From Sacculina carcini (taxonomy: Eukaryota > Arthropoda > Thecostraca > Sacculinidae), in the NCBI GenBank assembly GCA_916048095.2, contig OU696579.1, forward strand, positions 9,034,163-9,098,162: DNA of 64,000 nt. Direction: 5' to 3'. The notes under the pieces were generated by a model. That model was not told the DNA's origin and ran no database searches. It was given only the letters and a program-made list of their open reading frames with translations. Numbering within the stretch: the first letter of the stretch is position 1; each line of letters begins with the position of its first letter. Positions 22,804 to 34,367 of this stretch are shown here, one piece after another. The position numbers and the translations under genes were made by a program.

Positions 22804-23087
22804 TATGGTTAAAGGTTAAAAGGTTAAATGCCTAAGTGGCAACTGCTACACGGGAAGAAGCCGAAGCTTATGAACACACAGGCGTGCCCCGTGCAGCTCG
22901 CTGCCACCGCAGAACCGACCCTCTCCACGCTATGGCGCCACAAGGACGTAAGACGTATTAGAGAGGGCCACCTCCCCAGAATGCATGTCACAACTCATGA
23001 CTGATATCTGGTACCATCATTTTCTGCTGGGTGGACAGGGGCTGTAGGATTGTAGAATTCGCCCAATGAAATTCTGCTCCGCCGGGT
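22804..23087 (-). mobile_element. tRNA-derived SINE, truncated in its tRNA head
   Basis: The sequence matches the bodies of the SINEs at 49604-49947 and 58773-59117 (CGTGCAGCTCGCTGCCACCG, CTCCACGCTATGGCGCCAC, ATTTTCTGCTGGGTGGACAG). On the minus strand it ends in the (AACCTTT)n-like tail at the left. The tRNA head is cut at GGCGGAGCAG (right). Confidence 0.88.
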
Positions 23088-23261
23088 TGGCTTCCGAAGG
23101 CAATATTTAGAACCCCCATTATAAATAAAGCACCATTATAATAGAGGTCCCACTTTGGAAAATGCAGTTACGAGCAACCCCTCTGTCTCCTGGGGACTTA
23201 CGGTACTTTTGTGTGCTACTTTATGATAAATTGTAATATCATGCGTGAGAAAACGAGGTCC

Positions 23262-23618
23262 CTTCAACACTTGGGATCCCACCGACCCTTCACCCTTCAA
23301 CACTTGGGATCCCACCGACCCTTCACCCTTCAACACTCGGGATCCCACCGACCCTTCACCCTTCAACACTTGGGATCCCACCGACCCTTCACCCTTCAAC
23401 ACTCGGGATCCCACCGACCCTTCACCCTTCAACACTCGGGATCCCACCGACCCTTCACCCTTCAACACTCGGGGTCCCACCGACCCTTCACCCTTCAACA
23501 CTCGGGATCCCACCGACCCTTCACCCTTCAACACTCGGGATCCCACCGACCCTTCACCCTTCAACACTCGGGATCCCACCGACCCTCCACCCTTCAACAC
23601 TCGGGATCCCACCGACCG
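23262..23618. repeat. 33-bp minisatellite, 11 copies
   Basis: About eleven copies of a 33-bp unit containing GGGATCCCACCGACCC (a perfect GGGATCCC palindrome) and CTTCAACACTYG. Since 33 is a multiple of three, frames stay open on both strands with an 11-residue period. The right end runs into GGCGGTTGCTACGGCTCTG (~23632-23650), an inverted hAT-MITE terminus like those at 22253 and 61976, and GCAGTTACGAGCAACCCC at ~23163 resembles the partner end. The array may have expanded inside such a MITE. Confidence 0.88.
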
Positions 23619-23776
23619 GGGTGTGCGTGAGGCGGTTGCTACGGCTCTGATTTGGCCCCAAACATTGGATGTATGGACAGGTGTTAGTCAAGTACATCAA
23701 TCCAAACAAACGGAGGTAAAATTACAAATTATTTACGTATGGTGCATGTATGCAATGTTTATCAGGGCGTAGATTT

Positions 23777-24110
23777 GTGTTATTATCAGGGCGTAGATTT
23801 GTGTCGAGGCTCGGGGGAGATAGCAGCCATCATGCATTAGAGTTCAAAGTTGACTCAGCTGGCCAATTGTATGAGACCCTCAACCATTTTCGGCCTATTT
23901 AATTACAACACACATACATCAAAGAGAAGTAAATTACATATATTTTCATACAAACACATACTTGTCGTGTGTTGTTACTTTTTTGCTATGTTGATTTTGA
24001 TGAAAGCATAACCATACTGGCCTGAGCGGAATTCTCAGGCGTATAATTGTTCATACCCCCCAGCCAATTCGTCTGAGTATATATACCCCATACCACAGGA
24101 TGTATGACCG
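23777..24110. repeat. dispersed repeat, copy 1 (second at 56181-56490)
   Basis: It shares GTGTCGAGGCT, GCAGCCATCAT, GTTCAAAGTTGACTCAG, TTTTCGGCCTATTTAATTAC, AATTACAACACACATAC and CATACCCCCAGCCAATT with the later copy. I see no coding capacity and no clear ends. Confidence 0.75.
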
Positions 24111-25821
24111 TGTATGGTGCTTACCATTTTCGCTGACCAAGATGCAAACGTCTTCGTTGAGTCGGCAAGTAGAACGCTTCAAGTGTGTCGACAGCTGTGG
24201 TTCGGTTGTGGCACCCTCAGTCAAGTGACGCGCATTTTATAGCCGCAAATGCAGTGTCAAATGAGTGATGCCACGTGGACCGTGTTGTCCTGCTCGTGCA
24301 CGTCACGCCATTTCTGCAGCGTGCACGAAACTTTTTTATCCGTAATTTTGCCGTTGGCTGCGTCGACTCAACGTATCACAGGCGGAGGGCACCAAAAGTT
24401 ATGAGTCATAACTTATGGCTATAAAAGATATGTTATGCTGGTATCAAGTAATTAACCCGTATTCAACCTTATCTTTTCATTTCATTCAATGCTTCTCGAA
24501 CATTCGATTTTGTGTCGACATGTCGAGAAGTAGGTCAGTCCCTATAGGTTAGTATATCAGATGAAACTTGTAAACAAATCACTTTATTTCACGCTTGCTC
24601 GTTCTTTGCTAGCGGAACTTTACACTACCACCAGAATTATCTCAACAATATTTTGTGATCAAAATTTTACTACCGGAATCGTGAATTTGGTGTAGTGTTG
24701 GCGCAATTTGAGCAAGTGAGGGCGACTAATGTTCTGACAGAAATGAACATGGTTTCACTAGTGCTGTTCTGCTTGATCCCGGCACATCATCATCATCCAC
24801 TTAACATCATCATCTTATCCATCATCTTCATGACGATGATGATCCACTACATCATCATGTTATCATCATCCACTTTCAGCCCAGTTTTAATCTGTCAATA
24901 TCCATTTCAGACATTGATGCGATGAAATTAGTACACAGGTGCTTGATATTGCTGTTAAAATGCATACTCGCTTTTGTCAGTAAGTCACTAACTTTTGCCT
25001 ATACACATCGCCATAAAAGAGTGGGCACTTGGTCTGCAACCTTGCAATGTGCTTGTGCATGCAATTTGCATATGGTAAAAATCATTGTCTGCAGGTGTTG
25101 CACAGGAATTTTTCACTAATGGATTTCTACAGCAATGTCTCACTAATGGATTTTCCTACTGACACTGTGTGTGCGCATTGCTCACTAATGGATTTTCCTA
25201 CTGTGTGCGTGCAGGTGTTGCAGACGGCACTCCTCATGACACTCGTCAATTTCATCGTGCTTACAATTTGACAGAACGTTTTTAACATTGAAACTTCTGA
25301 TTTTCAAGGTGTAATATACACAGAACAACTTAAACAATGGACGCACGCAGCACTGTGAGGCAGGAATATGTGTGACGCCGGAAATGAGCTTGATTTTTGG
25401 TGCATTTCCTGTTTTCTGTGTGCGCTTGTTATACGGGTTTCAGAGTACGGGTACACAGAGAGTCCAAGAGATTAATCGTTGTATATGAACCGGTTGGTCG
25501 CCTCGATTAGCGAGTATTGTCATAGTTCTATCTCAGCTTGAATCAAAATCTCACAAACAAGTGTTGATGGATGGTACGAGATCGATGGTACGTGATGATC
25601 GATCTCGTAAGCTGCGAACGTCTCCAAATGTACATGTGTGTCGATGAATCAGCAGTTCTCATAGTTGTCTAGAAAAATCACCAAGTGGAGAATTTGCTAG
25701 CAGTTACACGTTACACAAATATACTCAACATGACATACGAGTACTGGTAACTTTTTCATTTTATTTTGTCAGGTCTTGGGTGTGCTTACTTCTGTGTATG
25801 TGTGTGTGTGTGTGTGTGCAG
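24111..25821. other. intron, nothing recognised
   Basis: A (CAT)n-rich patch lies at 24785-24870. Three copies of CACTAATGGATTT lie at 25116-25195. A short hydrophobic frame after GCGTGCAG at ~25212 (VLQTALLMTLVNFIVLTI then stop) was considered as an alternative exon but is unsupported. A (TG)n tract at 25797-25818 leads into the next acceptor. Confidence 0.5.
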
Positions 25822-25929
25822 GTTCCGTTGAAGCGCGTGCACTTGTTCACCCTGATACAGCTGGTGTGTTTGATAGCCCTGTGGGTCATCAAATCCATCA
25901 GTTACACATCCATACTGTTTCCTGTAATG
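25822..25929 (+). CDS. SLC4-like: SLC4-like transporter exon: late membrane helix
   Basis: It encodes VPLKRVHLFTLIQLVCLIAL, then WVIKSISYTSILFPVM. The family equivalent is VPLWKVHIFTxIQLxCLxLLWVIKxxxxxxxFPMM. The acceptor CAG directly follows (TG)n and the donor is ATG|gtcggt. 36 codons, phase 0 both ends. The next intron is about 25.9 kb. Confidence 0.95.
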
Positions 25930-25954
25930 GTCGGTTATTTTTCCACATTTTGTC

Positions 25955-25982
25955 CACACTCACACACACATGCACATTCACA

Positions 25983-26020
<38 letters not shown>

Positions 26021-26163
26021 GACACGCACACACACACACTCACACAGACATACACATTCACACACACAGACATACACATTCACACACACACACACACTCA
26101 CACACACACACACACACTCACACACACACACACACTCACACACACACACACACTCACACACAC

Positions 26164-26199
<36 letters not shown>

Positions 26200-26218
26200 C
26201 ATATATATATATATATAC
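25955..26218. repeat. (CA)n, (CT)n and (TA)n microsatellites
   Basis: CA-rich block to 26166, then (CT)n 26167-26192, then (TA)n to 26218, ending at CTAG where the first Helitron-like terminus begins. Confidence 0.93.
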
Positions 26219-26859
26219 TAGCATATAAGCCTGCCCGTCGTGCGGAACAATTAATAAAGTAAATTATATTTTCAATCCATGAAATAAACGAATACAAATT
26301 TAAAAAAAAAGGTAAACCCATAAAAATATTTACCAATATAAAAGCCTAAAACCCGCCTAGCCTTAAAACCCGCCCATTGTGTGGAACAATGAGTAAAATG
26401 AAATTCATATTTTAATATTCATAAAAATATTGCAAAAAAGGGAAAACTCATACCAATCTTAATCAATTGAAAAGTTTAAATTGAATTGTTTTTATTTTCA
26501 TTTTGACAAAATATTTTCCTTCAACCCGCCTCATATTTAAACCCGCCCGTCATGCTGAATAATTCAGAACTCGATTTGTTCTGGACCTTGAAGTCGAATC
26601 TGCCATTTTTGTATATGAATTCATTCTACACGGTGAAATTAAACGTTTTATTATCTATAGCTGCTACCCGCGGGACATTTTTATTCCATAAACATGATTC
26701 ATCGCTTCGTTTACGTTTAAAGCCCCTGATATATACCATTGAGCCCGCGCAATTATGCCACCTTGTATTCAAGCATACACACACACAGACAGATATATAT
26801 ATATATATATATATATATATTCTCTCAAACAAACGAGATTGAAATCGATTGCGCATTCG

Positions 26860-27745
26860 CAGTTGACTAGTTTTTTCCGCGTTGTTTCGATATTCCTTGC
26901 GAGTTGTTGGTCTCTTTTGTCAAGTCTGTTCAGCAATTAACCGATGTTTTGTTGGCGTAATATTTCGGAGTTAACTATCTCCATTCTCACACACTGGTAG
27001 ACATTGGTGGTATATATTTCTCGAGACGTCTTTCGGCTAACATTAGCCATCTTCAGGAGATACACTGACCAGAAATTCAAATTACAGTGCTAATATACAA
27101 TACAAAACATGAAATCGTTAAACACGTGCTTAAATATACAGGGTACCTCTCATGCAACACCAGTTGTAATCTAACAATTAAAACACAATTCAATTATTAC
27201 ATGAAAGATATATATACATATTGACACACATATACACACACATACATATACATGCATGCATATACATGCATGCATATACACACAAACATATACTTACATA
27301 CACACACATACATATACATATATATCGGCGTCGTCACGCTTGTGCTGCAGCAAGGGCACACCCAGTCAGCTCAGACCGTGGGGCTCTCTGAGTCGGTAAA
27401 ATGCCGTTTTCTTCAACTTGCACGTTCATGGCTGGTCTCAAGTTGGTGATGTAAATTGCTTCGAGCAGTTTCAGACGCCGTATGTCACGTTCTTGGTCAA
27501 TGATCTCTGTGCTTTCTACTATCTGCTCCCTATTGATCTTTTGTTTGTGCACCGAGATGTTGTGCTTTTGGATTGCACCATTGCTGAGGTGGCACGTCAG
27601 CCGTCGCGACAGCGTTGTGGTCGTCATACCGATGTATGAATGAGACCCACACTCCTCAATTGGACAGGTGTATCGGTATACGACATGGTGCTGCTGCAAT
27701 TTGCTCGTTTGTTTGAGAGAGAATATTCTGCCTGGCTACACCAAC
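26860..27745 (-). mobile_element. Penelope-like element 3' fragment with GIY-YIG domain
   Basis: The minus-strand frame 27699-27334 reads VVYRYTCPIEECGSHSYIGM, TTTTLSRRLTCHLSNG, HNISVH, REQIVESTEII and RLKLLEAIYITNLRPAMNVQ. This is the C-terminal GIY-YIG endonuclease of Penelope-like retroelements (Y-x-C-P-x3-C...SYIGxTxxxLxxR...LLEAIYIxxxxPxxN). The reverse transcriptase is absent, so the copy is 5'-truncated. (CA)/(TA) repeats occur in its 3' part, and a hammerhead-like hairpin lies at 27025-27056. Confidence 0.85.
27025..27056 (-). ncRNA. possible hammerhead-ribozyme-like core in the Penelope 3' region
   Basis: The minus strand reads CTGAAGA, then a hairpin TGGCTAATGTTAGCC, then GAAAGACGTC. 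CUGANGA...stem II...GAAA is the hammerhead core, and Penelope-like elements are known to carry such motifs. The extra U before the GGCUA stem and the unverified stems I and III make this tentative. Confidence 0.35.
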
Positions 27746-30700
27746 TTCATATATATATATCTACTAGCATTAAAACCCGCCCGTTGTGCGGAGGAATTCA
27801 TAAAATGGAATTAATATTCATAATAAGTCATATTCATAAAAATATTCCAAATTAAAACAGAAAATGAAAACTCATCAGTGTCTTACTCAATAGAAAAGTC
27901 CAAGTGTGAATATTTTTATTTTTATTTTGACATAATATTTTCCCTCAACCCGCCTCATATATAAACCAACCCATTGTGCGGAATAATTCAGAACACAAAC
28001 ACGTAACAAACAATGAAAATCCTAGCATGTAAGCCCGCCCGTCGTGCGAAACAGTTCATACTATTAAATTTGTATTCAATTCATGAGAGAAAAGGAATAT
28101 GAATTAAAAAAGAATGGAGTAAACCCATACAAAAGTCTAAATTTCTATATTTTCATATTTATTTTCACAAAATAGTTTGCCTAAACCGCCTCATATTTAT
28201 ACATGCCCGTCGTGCTGAATAATTTTGAACTCAGACACGAAACAATGAAAAATGACTACACTTTTTCATCATAATGTTTCCAAAATATTTTAATAACTTA
28301 ATATCACCGTCTAGCATTGAAACCCGCCAGTTGTGCGGAGCAATTCATAAGATGAAATTCATATTTAATTCATAAACATATTGCAAATTAAAAAAGAAAA
28401 CAGATATACTCATTAAAATCTTACTCAATTGAAAAGTCTAAATTCAATTATATTTTTTGACAACATATTTTCCTTCAGTCCGTCTCATATTTAAACCCGC
28501 CCGTCGTGCTGAACAATTTATAAAATAAAATGCATATTAAATCCATAAAATAAAATGCATATTCAATCCATAAAATAAACTGAATACAAATTAAAAAGCA
28601 AAACTTTTAACATTTTCCCTCGAACAGCCTCATATTTAAACCCGCCCGTCGTGCGGAACTACACCCCAACACCAATGGTTCTTTATATATAAACCAACTA
28701 ATGACAACTAACTAACTAATATTCAAATGGTTCTTTATTATATAATAATTGTTTTTTATTTAATGGTTCTATATGGTACAATAATTCAGTAGTTTACTTT
28801 GTTCCCAGTAGCATTTTACCCGCCCGTCGTGCGGAACAATTAAGCCCCTGATCTATACCATTGAACCCGCGCAATTATGTCACCTCATATTCAAGCATAC
28901 ATACACAGACAGACAGATAATTTCTTCTTTATGTATATATATATACCATTGAACCTGCGCAATTATGTCACCTCATATTCAAGCATACATACACATACAG
29001 ACAGATAATTTCTTCTTTATGTATATATATGGCATTAATACCCGCCCGTTGTGCGGAGCAATTCATAACATGAAATTCATATTCAATTCATAAAAAAATA
29101 TGGAAAATTAAAAATGAAATAGGGTACACTCATGAAAATATTAATCAATTGAAAATTATAAGTTTAATTATTTTTATTTCGACAAAATATTTCCCCTCAG
29201 TCCGCCTGAGTCATTTTTAAACCCGCCCGTCGTGCTGAATAATTCAGAGCTCGAACACGATCCGTTCTGGATCTTGAAGTAAAATCCATTGGTTTGTGTA
29301 TGGATTAATTCTACAGGGGAAATTGAACGTTCTATTGTCTATAGTTGCTGCCCGCGGATCATTTTTATTTTTAAAAAAAACATTTTTTTAAATGAACCAT
29401 TTGAAAAAATGAACTAAAAACACTTTTTTTTATAAACCCGCCCGTCGTGCGGAACAATTCATACGATAAAATTCATATCAAATCCATAAAATATAATGAA
29501 TACAAATTGAAAAGCAAAAAATGTAAGCTATAAATATCTTGACCAATAGAAAAGTCTAAATGTGAATATTTTTGTTTTAATTTTGACAAATATTATCCCT
29601 CAAGCCGCCTGATATATAAATCTGCCCGTCGTGTGGTATACTTCAGAACACAAACACGAAACAAACAATGAAAGATGATGAAATCTTTTCATCAGAATGT
29701 TTCCAAACTATATTTATTACTTAACATCATTCCCCAATATCATTTGCTTAAGTACTATTTCACTTTTACCGCTATAATATTTATTGTTAAAATTTATATA
29801 TTTTCCGCTATCATAAAAACCCAATATAACCTGAGTCAAACCTACCCGACCCAACCCAACCATTCAATCTTGACCGCTCTCAGCCTAGTCTGAGGTGATT
29901 TAACTTATTAGTTTGTGATCACAAAATATACTGATGCGATCATAATTTGTAATCAGAAGACTGAGATTATCTACCCCAGGGGTCCCAAACACGCGGCCCA
30001 CCAATACTTTTCTCTCAACCCGCCAATATAGTATCGGGACCAAACTGAAAGGCAGCTAAATTCACATTTGTTGCATAATGCGATATAATTATACACCATT
30101 ATCATATTATCTCATAATTCCCGGTTAATGTTTCCACTAATGCATCATATTCATACAGTTGTTATTTTTTTAATTACACCGATATTACAGCCCTTGATAT
30201 TGCAGCCGATATTATATTATGCAATCTATATTCTGCTACGTATTATTCCTAATACATATATCATCAGATCGCAAAATATATTTAAAGGCTCACATCATTC
30301 TCCAAAATCATTCGCTTAAGAGCTATTCTACTTTTATCGCTAGAATATTTACTGCTAGCAAAATATCATATACCTCGCTATCATTTAAACCCACTCTTTA
30401 TAGATACATTTAATTCGCCCGTCGTGCGGAACAGTTCATAAAATATAATTAATATTCAATTGATAAAAAAATTTGTGCAAATTGAAAAAGAAAAACAAAC
30501 CCACAGGAAATTTTTAGCTAATATAAAAGTCTAAATGTGAAATTTATGTTTCAATTTAGAAAACATGTTTTTCCACAACCCGCCTCATATTTAAAGCTGC
30601 CCGTCGTGCGGAATAATTCAGAACTCAAACACGAAACAAACACATTGATGAAAAACGACCAATAGAAAAAATCAAATTTGTAAACTCTTGTTTTAATTAT

Positions 30701-30995
30701 TGTCGAAGTTTTTTCCCTCAACACTGCTCAAATTGACACCCGTACTTCGTGTGTAGTAATTCAGAAGTGTAACACTATCAAAACAATGAAACCTTCTGTC
30801 ATCTCTATAATTCCATATTTATGCTTCCTCTAAAACAGAATATGCATATAGTTGGCATTGCATGATATTACAACCCATATCCTTATGCAACTTAAGCGTA
30901 TGCAACTTGAAGTTAAACCAAGTAAATTACACAGTAAAATTTATTAGTTTACTTTGTTCCCAGTAGCATTTTACCCGCCCGTCGGGCGGAACAAT

Positions 30996-32345
30996 TCATG
31001 TGTAAATATTGAGGACAATAAAGACTTTTTATTCAGTATAGTGTAGCATTAATTAAACTGTACGCAAAAAACACACCATCCATGCTTGGAGCTAATATGA
31101 TGCATTCTTAATTGTGATTGGGCTTCAGTGAAATTTAATCGTTGTATATTCCTGTGTAATCGCAAGTGCGCATAGTAGCTGTCAAATTGGCAATATGTCC
31201 TTTTGACTTTACACCGCCGTAACTTCCTTCAGATATACTTTGGAAAATTACAAATTATACCGTTTTGTAGAAAACAAGATTTCTAGCACGATGGTATAAT
31301 TTATTTTAATGTGTGACAAATAGTTTTTGAGAAATAGTAGAAAAATGAATTAATCTTAGTCGCCCGGTGTTCAAGTGTAATTTTGGATGTATTTGAGAAT
31401 TTTGCCAATTTTACACGTTTTTTGTACCATTTGTGGGTATAAATTATAGCTTATATTGTAGAACACAAAATTCTCTACACAGTAGTATACTCCTGTGTAA
31501 TCGCAAGTGCGTAAATTGTGATTGGACTTCAGTGAAATTAAATCAGTGTATATTCATGTGTAATCGCAAGTGCGCATAATAGCTGTCAAATTGGCAACAT
31601 GACATTTTGACTTTACATCGCCGTAACTTCCTTTAGATACACTTTGGAAAATTAAAAATTATACCGTATTGTAGAAAACAAAATTTCTAGCACGATGGTA
31701 TAATTTATTTTTATGTATATCAAATAGTTACTGAGAAATAGTAGAAAAATTAATAAATTTTAGTCGCCCGGTGTTCAAGTGTAATTTTGGTTGTATTTGA
31801 CAATTTTGCCAATTTTACACGTTTTTTGTATCATTTGTGGGAATAAATTATAATTCATCTTGTAGAACACAAAATTATCTACACAGTAGTATATTTCTGT
31901 GTAATCGCAAGTGCGCATAATATCTGTCAAATTGGCAATATGTCTTTTTGAATTTATACCGCCGTGACTTCCTTTAGGTTCACTTTGGAAAATTAAAAAT
32001 TATACCGTATTGTAGAAAACAAAATTTTTAGCACGATGGTATAATTTATTGTAATGTGTGACAAATATTTCTTGAGAAATAGGTAGAATAATGAATTATT
32101 TTAATCACCCGGTGTTCAAGTGTAATTTTGGATGTATTTGAGAATTTTGCCAATTTTACACGTTTTTTGTATCATTTGTGGGTACAAATTATAAATATTC
32201 TTATAGAACACAAAATTATCTACATAATAGTATAATTTTTATAGCTGTACCATTGCTGGTTTATGAGGAATAGATAGCGGAATATTGACCAATTTATTCA
32301 CTTTTTTTGTGTGCTAATTTTGCTTTTTTGACTTTGTCCAATCCA
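30996..32345. repeat. three tandem ~340-400-bp units, related to 50220-51400
   Basis: The phrases GTGTAATCGCAAGTGCGCAT, AGCACGATGGTATAATTTAT, TCGCCCGGTGTTCAAGTGTA and CCAATTTTACACGTTTTTTG recur at spacings of about 400 and 340 bp. A leading segment (AATATTGAGGACAATAAAGAC) directly follows a Helitron-like motif at 30973 and the same order recurs at 50211. So these belong to one long non-autonomous element body. Confidence 0.85.
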
Positions 32346-32646
32346 AAAAGTCCAATTTAATTATTGAGCTTTAATAATTTGATATAATTTGTCATATTGT
32401 ATTACGTGCATATGTTAGAAATAGGTGTTTTTCATCCCTATTAGTCCACGTCATTATAATTCTAGACATGTGGCTTTAATTATAATTCTAGACATTATTA
32501 TGATTCTAGGCAAAGAGCCTGGATGTATTTTGTGCTTTTTTTGTTGGCTTACAAGTCTAATATGACACCTATCATATATCCCCTAGCATTTAAACCCTCC
32601 CTGTATTCCATATTTCAACATTACACCTATATTTACCGATAAAATA

Positions 32647-34066
32647 CAGGGTGTTCCAATAAATTTGACGTCATTTTAAATGCCCGTATCTCGGAAACTA
32701 CTCAGTGTATAAATAATTTTGACGTCATTTTAAATGTAGTATCTTAATGAAACTACGCACACTTTATGTTGAACATCATAAGTTTTATTAGTTAACATTA
32801 CAAAGAAAAAACAAAGATTTGCAGATTATATGACAGATTTCACGATTTTCACAAATGTTCAATGTGAGCGCCGCCTGTGACTCTGCACACGTCAAGTCAT
32901 CATTCTTGGAGATGGCGGTAATCAAACTCGTGCCAAACACGCTGCAGCATGTCTTTGGTAACATTCTCCAGTGCGGCAGTGATTCTCTGCTTGAGTTCTT
33001 GAACGTTAGCCGGAAGAGGGGGGACATGGACGAGTCCTTTCAAATATCCCAAGAGGAAAAAATCACACGGTGTCAGGTCAGGTGATCGTGGTGGCCATTT
33101 CAGCAGCAAATTGTCTTCCTCACCACCACGCCCAATCCATCTCTCTGGCAGATTCTCATTGAGATAGGCCCGTACAGTGAGCCTCCAGTGAGATGGAGCC
33201 CCGTCCTGTTGAAAAATGAAGTTTTCATGTGCATTTTCAATGAGCTGATCAAATAGCCAGTTTTGAAGAATTTGCAGATAAACATCCCCGTCCACATTTC
33301 CTTCAAAGAAAAATGGTCTATGAATTTGATTCTTGGAGATGGCGCAGAACACGTTCACTATTGGTGAGTCCCTCACGTGCTCAATTGTGTCATGGTGATT
33401 TTCTTCGCCTCAAATGCGAAAATTATGCTTATTGACTTTGCCAGTCGAATGAAACGTTGCTTCATCACTGAAAATTTGACGCTCATCGAACTCGTCTTCT
33501 TCAAGTTTCTGTAGCATATCATCACAGACTTCTTTACGTTTTCGCCTCAACGAGCTGCAGCCTGTAGGGTTTCATTTGCAATCGTTTCCTCAGAACGCGC
33601 CAAACTGTTGTTCGAGGAATCTGGGTTTCCAGACTTGCTCTTCTTACAGACTTCTTGAGACTTCGCAGGAATAGTTCACGAACACGCCGACCTTCTCTTC
33701 CGCTGTTGATGGCCGGCCAGATTCTTTAGCCCTGCATAAGCAGCCTTCCTCTTTGAATTTATGGTGCCAGGTCCAAATCTGTTTACTAGTTGGTGCATTT
33801 TTGGCAAATTTTGCAAAGAAGCTGCACGCTCTTGGGTGACTGTGTTCGAGCATATTCTAACACGCAAAATGACTTTTCTATTGAAGTTAACGGCATTTCT
33901 CAACCTGAAAAGAGATAAATGTAACACATTTGTAACACAAATGTAATCATTAAATATAAAATTTTGAACTGATCCTATACAAGCTGTGAAAATTTGAGGT
34001 CATTTCAACAAAAATTGCCAAAATTGTTGGCGTGCGAAATGACGTCAAAATTATTGGGATACCCTG
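32647..34066 (-). mobile_element. mariner-like element with TIRs and TA target sites
   Basis: The left end CAGGGTGTTCCAATAAATTT and inverted right end CAGGGTATCCCAATAATTTT continue through TGACGTCATTT. Both ends are flanked by TA (32645-32646, 34067-34068). At 1420 bp the length is normal for a mariner. The transposase lies on the minus strand and is broken. A second copy of the inner TIR phrase (AATTTTGACGTCATTTTAAA) lies just inside the left end at ~32714. Confidence 0.93.
32870..33910 (-). pseudogene. mariner-type transposase, dead
   Basis: The longest frame (33376-32900) reads DSPIVNVFCAISKNQIHRPF, FIFQQDGAPSHW, LPERWIGRGG and WPPRSPDLTPCDFFLLGYLK, then VHVPPLP and MLQRVWHEFDYR. It contains the second and third catalytic Asp regions (QQDGAPSHW; SPDLTPCDFF). 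The upstream part is in other frames: KNAPTSKQIWTWHHKFKEEG and ESGRPSTAEE (HTH region, 33853-33700) and a DEATFH-type first Asp region near 33460. A stop sits where relatives have Trp (HNFRI-stop). Nonsense plus frameshifts show it is inactive. Confidence 0.88.
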
Positions 34067-34367
34067 TATATTAATGATTATGCTAGATTGAGCCCAAACA
34101 GTTCATTTTGTTGTTTAAATACTATATAAGACATGTACATACACAAATGGTATGTTTTAATGGGTATAATGAGTAATTCCAGTATTTATGTCTATATTAT
34201 ATTGTCTATGTCTGTATTTTGTCTATATGTGTGTCCGTATGCGGTGCTATGCACACGCAGGATGTCTAGCATCACACGAACACAATGTTCACCCACTTTT
34301 CAGATACATGTTTATCGAGTTTATGTTGGCAATGCAATATGAACATTTGATGCATTGTACAACTTTA
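34067..34367. repeat. left flank of the 1.66-kb array, repeated at 44712-44937
   Basis: It shares AGCCCAAACAGTTCATTTT, ATACTATATAAGACATGTAC and TGCACACGCAGGATGTCTAG with 44712-44937. This is the sequence that was interrupted by the fold-back element in that second copy. Confidence 0.8.

Larger units (their letters stand above)
26216..30995 (-). repeat. cluster of Helitron-like ends and fragments
   Basis: About 19 copies of a motif centred on CCGCCCGTCGTGCGG (stem CCGC/GCGG) are scattered here, e.g. at 26231, 26541, 27776, 28033, 28321, 28496, 28641, 28819, 29041, 29222, 29437, 30415, 30595 and 30973. Several are preceded by CTAGCAT (26218, 27763, 28021, 28314). Read on the minus strand this is a hairpin followed within ~12 bases by CTAG, the layout of a Helitron 3' end. 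At two sites the next base is T, as Helitron insertion predicts. A companion phrase AACCCGCCTCATATTTAAAC recurs ~300 bp along. No helicase gene is seen, so these would be non-autonomous. Confidence 0.65.

Noticed and set aside
23136-23772. Repetitive ORFs in three frames and both strands
   Set aside because: 33-bp minisatellite; openness in several frames shows it is a period effect.
25212-25271. Short hydrophobic alternative exon (VLQTALLMTLVNF...)
   Set aside because: It has an AG before it but no family match. The exon at 25822 joins in exact register without it.
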